From Schoenoplectus triqueter (lineage: Eukaryota; Streptophyta; Magnoliopsida; Poales; Cyperaceae): a DNA stretch of 64,000 bases. Below the pieces are notes generated by a model. It was given only the letters and a program-made list of their open reading frames with translations. It was not told the origin of the DNA and ran no database searches. Below, one piece after another: positions 63,571 through 64,000 of this stretch. Every line of letters begins with the position of its first letter. Positions within the stretch are counted from its first letter, which is position 1. A program made the translations under genes and the position numbers. The DNA lies in NCBI GenBank assembly GCA_964058805.1, contig CAXKVV010000022.1, positions 434,001 to 498,000 of the forward strand, read 5' to 3'.

Positions 63571-64000
63571 TGAAATAATTACTCTCTTCCTCTCCTTCTC
63601 CTACCCGCGCATAGATTTATTCTCTCTTCTTCTCTTCTCTTCCCAACTGGTGTTCCATGCACGGTAACTTATCTCTCCACAAAGTCGAGCACGAGATGCG
63701 AAGCGGCGAAGATCAAAATAAAGACGGGCCAGGGCATTGCGAATGAGGTCTCTGCTGACTGAGCATGATGAATATGAAGCGGCTCACTCGAAAAACCTTA
63801 CCCAAAATCCTTTGTGCCGCATCTCTGTCTCTCCCTTGCGTCACTTTTTATAGAAAATCGTTAAAAATTCTCACCTTTTAATCACGTACAAACAAATTAT
63901 TTTCTTCCTCTCTATTCAAAATGTTAATTTTATTTTTTTTTCCTATGGAATTAAGTGACATAATTTTTTTTTGCAATTATTTACTGATTTTTTTATCACC
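63571..64000. other. Right edge of window, unassigned
   Basis: A pyrimidine-rich stretch (63590-63650), then mixed sequence. 'TTTTTATAGAAAATCGTTA' near 63845 resembles 'TTTTTATAGAAAATCATTA' near 63186, so the candidate CACTA element may extend beyond this point. No gene is supported. Confidence 0.4.

Overview
This window is repeat-rich plant nuclear DNA, almost certainly from a flowering plant. The evidence is Ty3/gypsy polyproteins of the Tat/Ogre type, hAT-type MITEs, CACTA-like subterminal repeats and very AT-rich flanks. I cannot name the species, and I see no host gene that I can support.

About 57.4 kb (5051-62456) is two very large LTR retrotransposons of one family, one inserted inside the other. 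Both lie on the minus strand. The outer copy (A) is bounded by a 5-bp target-site duplication ACCAC (5046-5050 and 62457-62461). It has LTRs at 5051-11726 and 55294-62456 and is about 28.5 kb once the inner copy is subtracted. The inner copy (B, 15257-44133, 28,877 bp) has the duplication GGCTT (15252-15256 and 44134-44138) and LTRs at 15257-22364 and 37036-44133. It landed in the last exon of an accessory gene of copy A. The LTRs are about 7 kb each, and the two LTRs of each copy differ by well under 1% where I compared them, so both insertions are young.

Each copy carries two convergent genes. On the minus strand is a single-frame gag-pol of about 3,030 codons: Gag, protease, a spacer with a second Gag-like zinc-knuckle module, reverse transcriptase, a degenerate RNase H, a second (archaeal-type) RNase H, and integrase. 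On the plus strand, antisense to gag-pol and between it and the 3' LTR, is a plant-mobile-domain (PMD) gene. It can be read as six exons with five short GT-AG introns, all in phase 1. A possible first exon and promoter lie inside the LTR, on the LTR's antisense strand. Both genes are broken in both copies by nonsense mutations and single-base frameshifts. Most damage is private to one copy, but two pol stop codons are shared.

The LTRs of A and B are alike at both ends, but the roughly 2.9-kb middle is a different, largely unalignable cassette. Each cassette nevertheless has the same layout: palindromic or hairpin modules, a sense TATA box, an outward-facing antisense TATA box about 230-250 bp away, a short basic ATG exon, and an array of G-box-like palindromes. 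This conserved plan, the antisense spliced PMD gene and the repeated hairpins with co-varying stems are the most unusual content.

The flanks (1-5045 and 62462-64000) hold two hAT-type MITEs, one built of GGGTC-like repeats with a perfect 8-bp duplication, a few degenerate repeats, and a candidate CACTA terminus rich in AACGGTT motifs.
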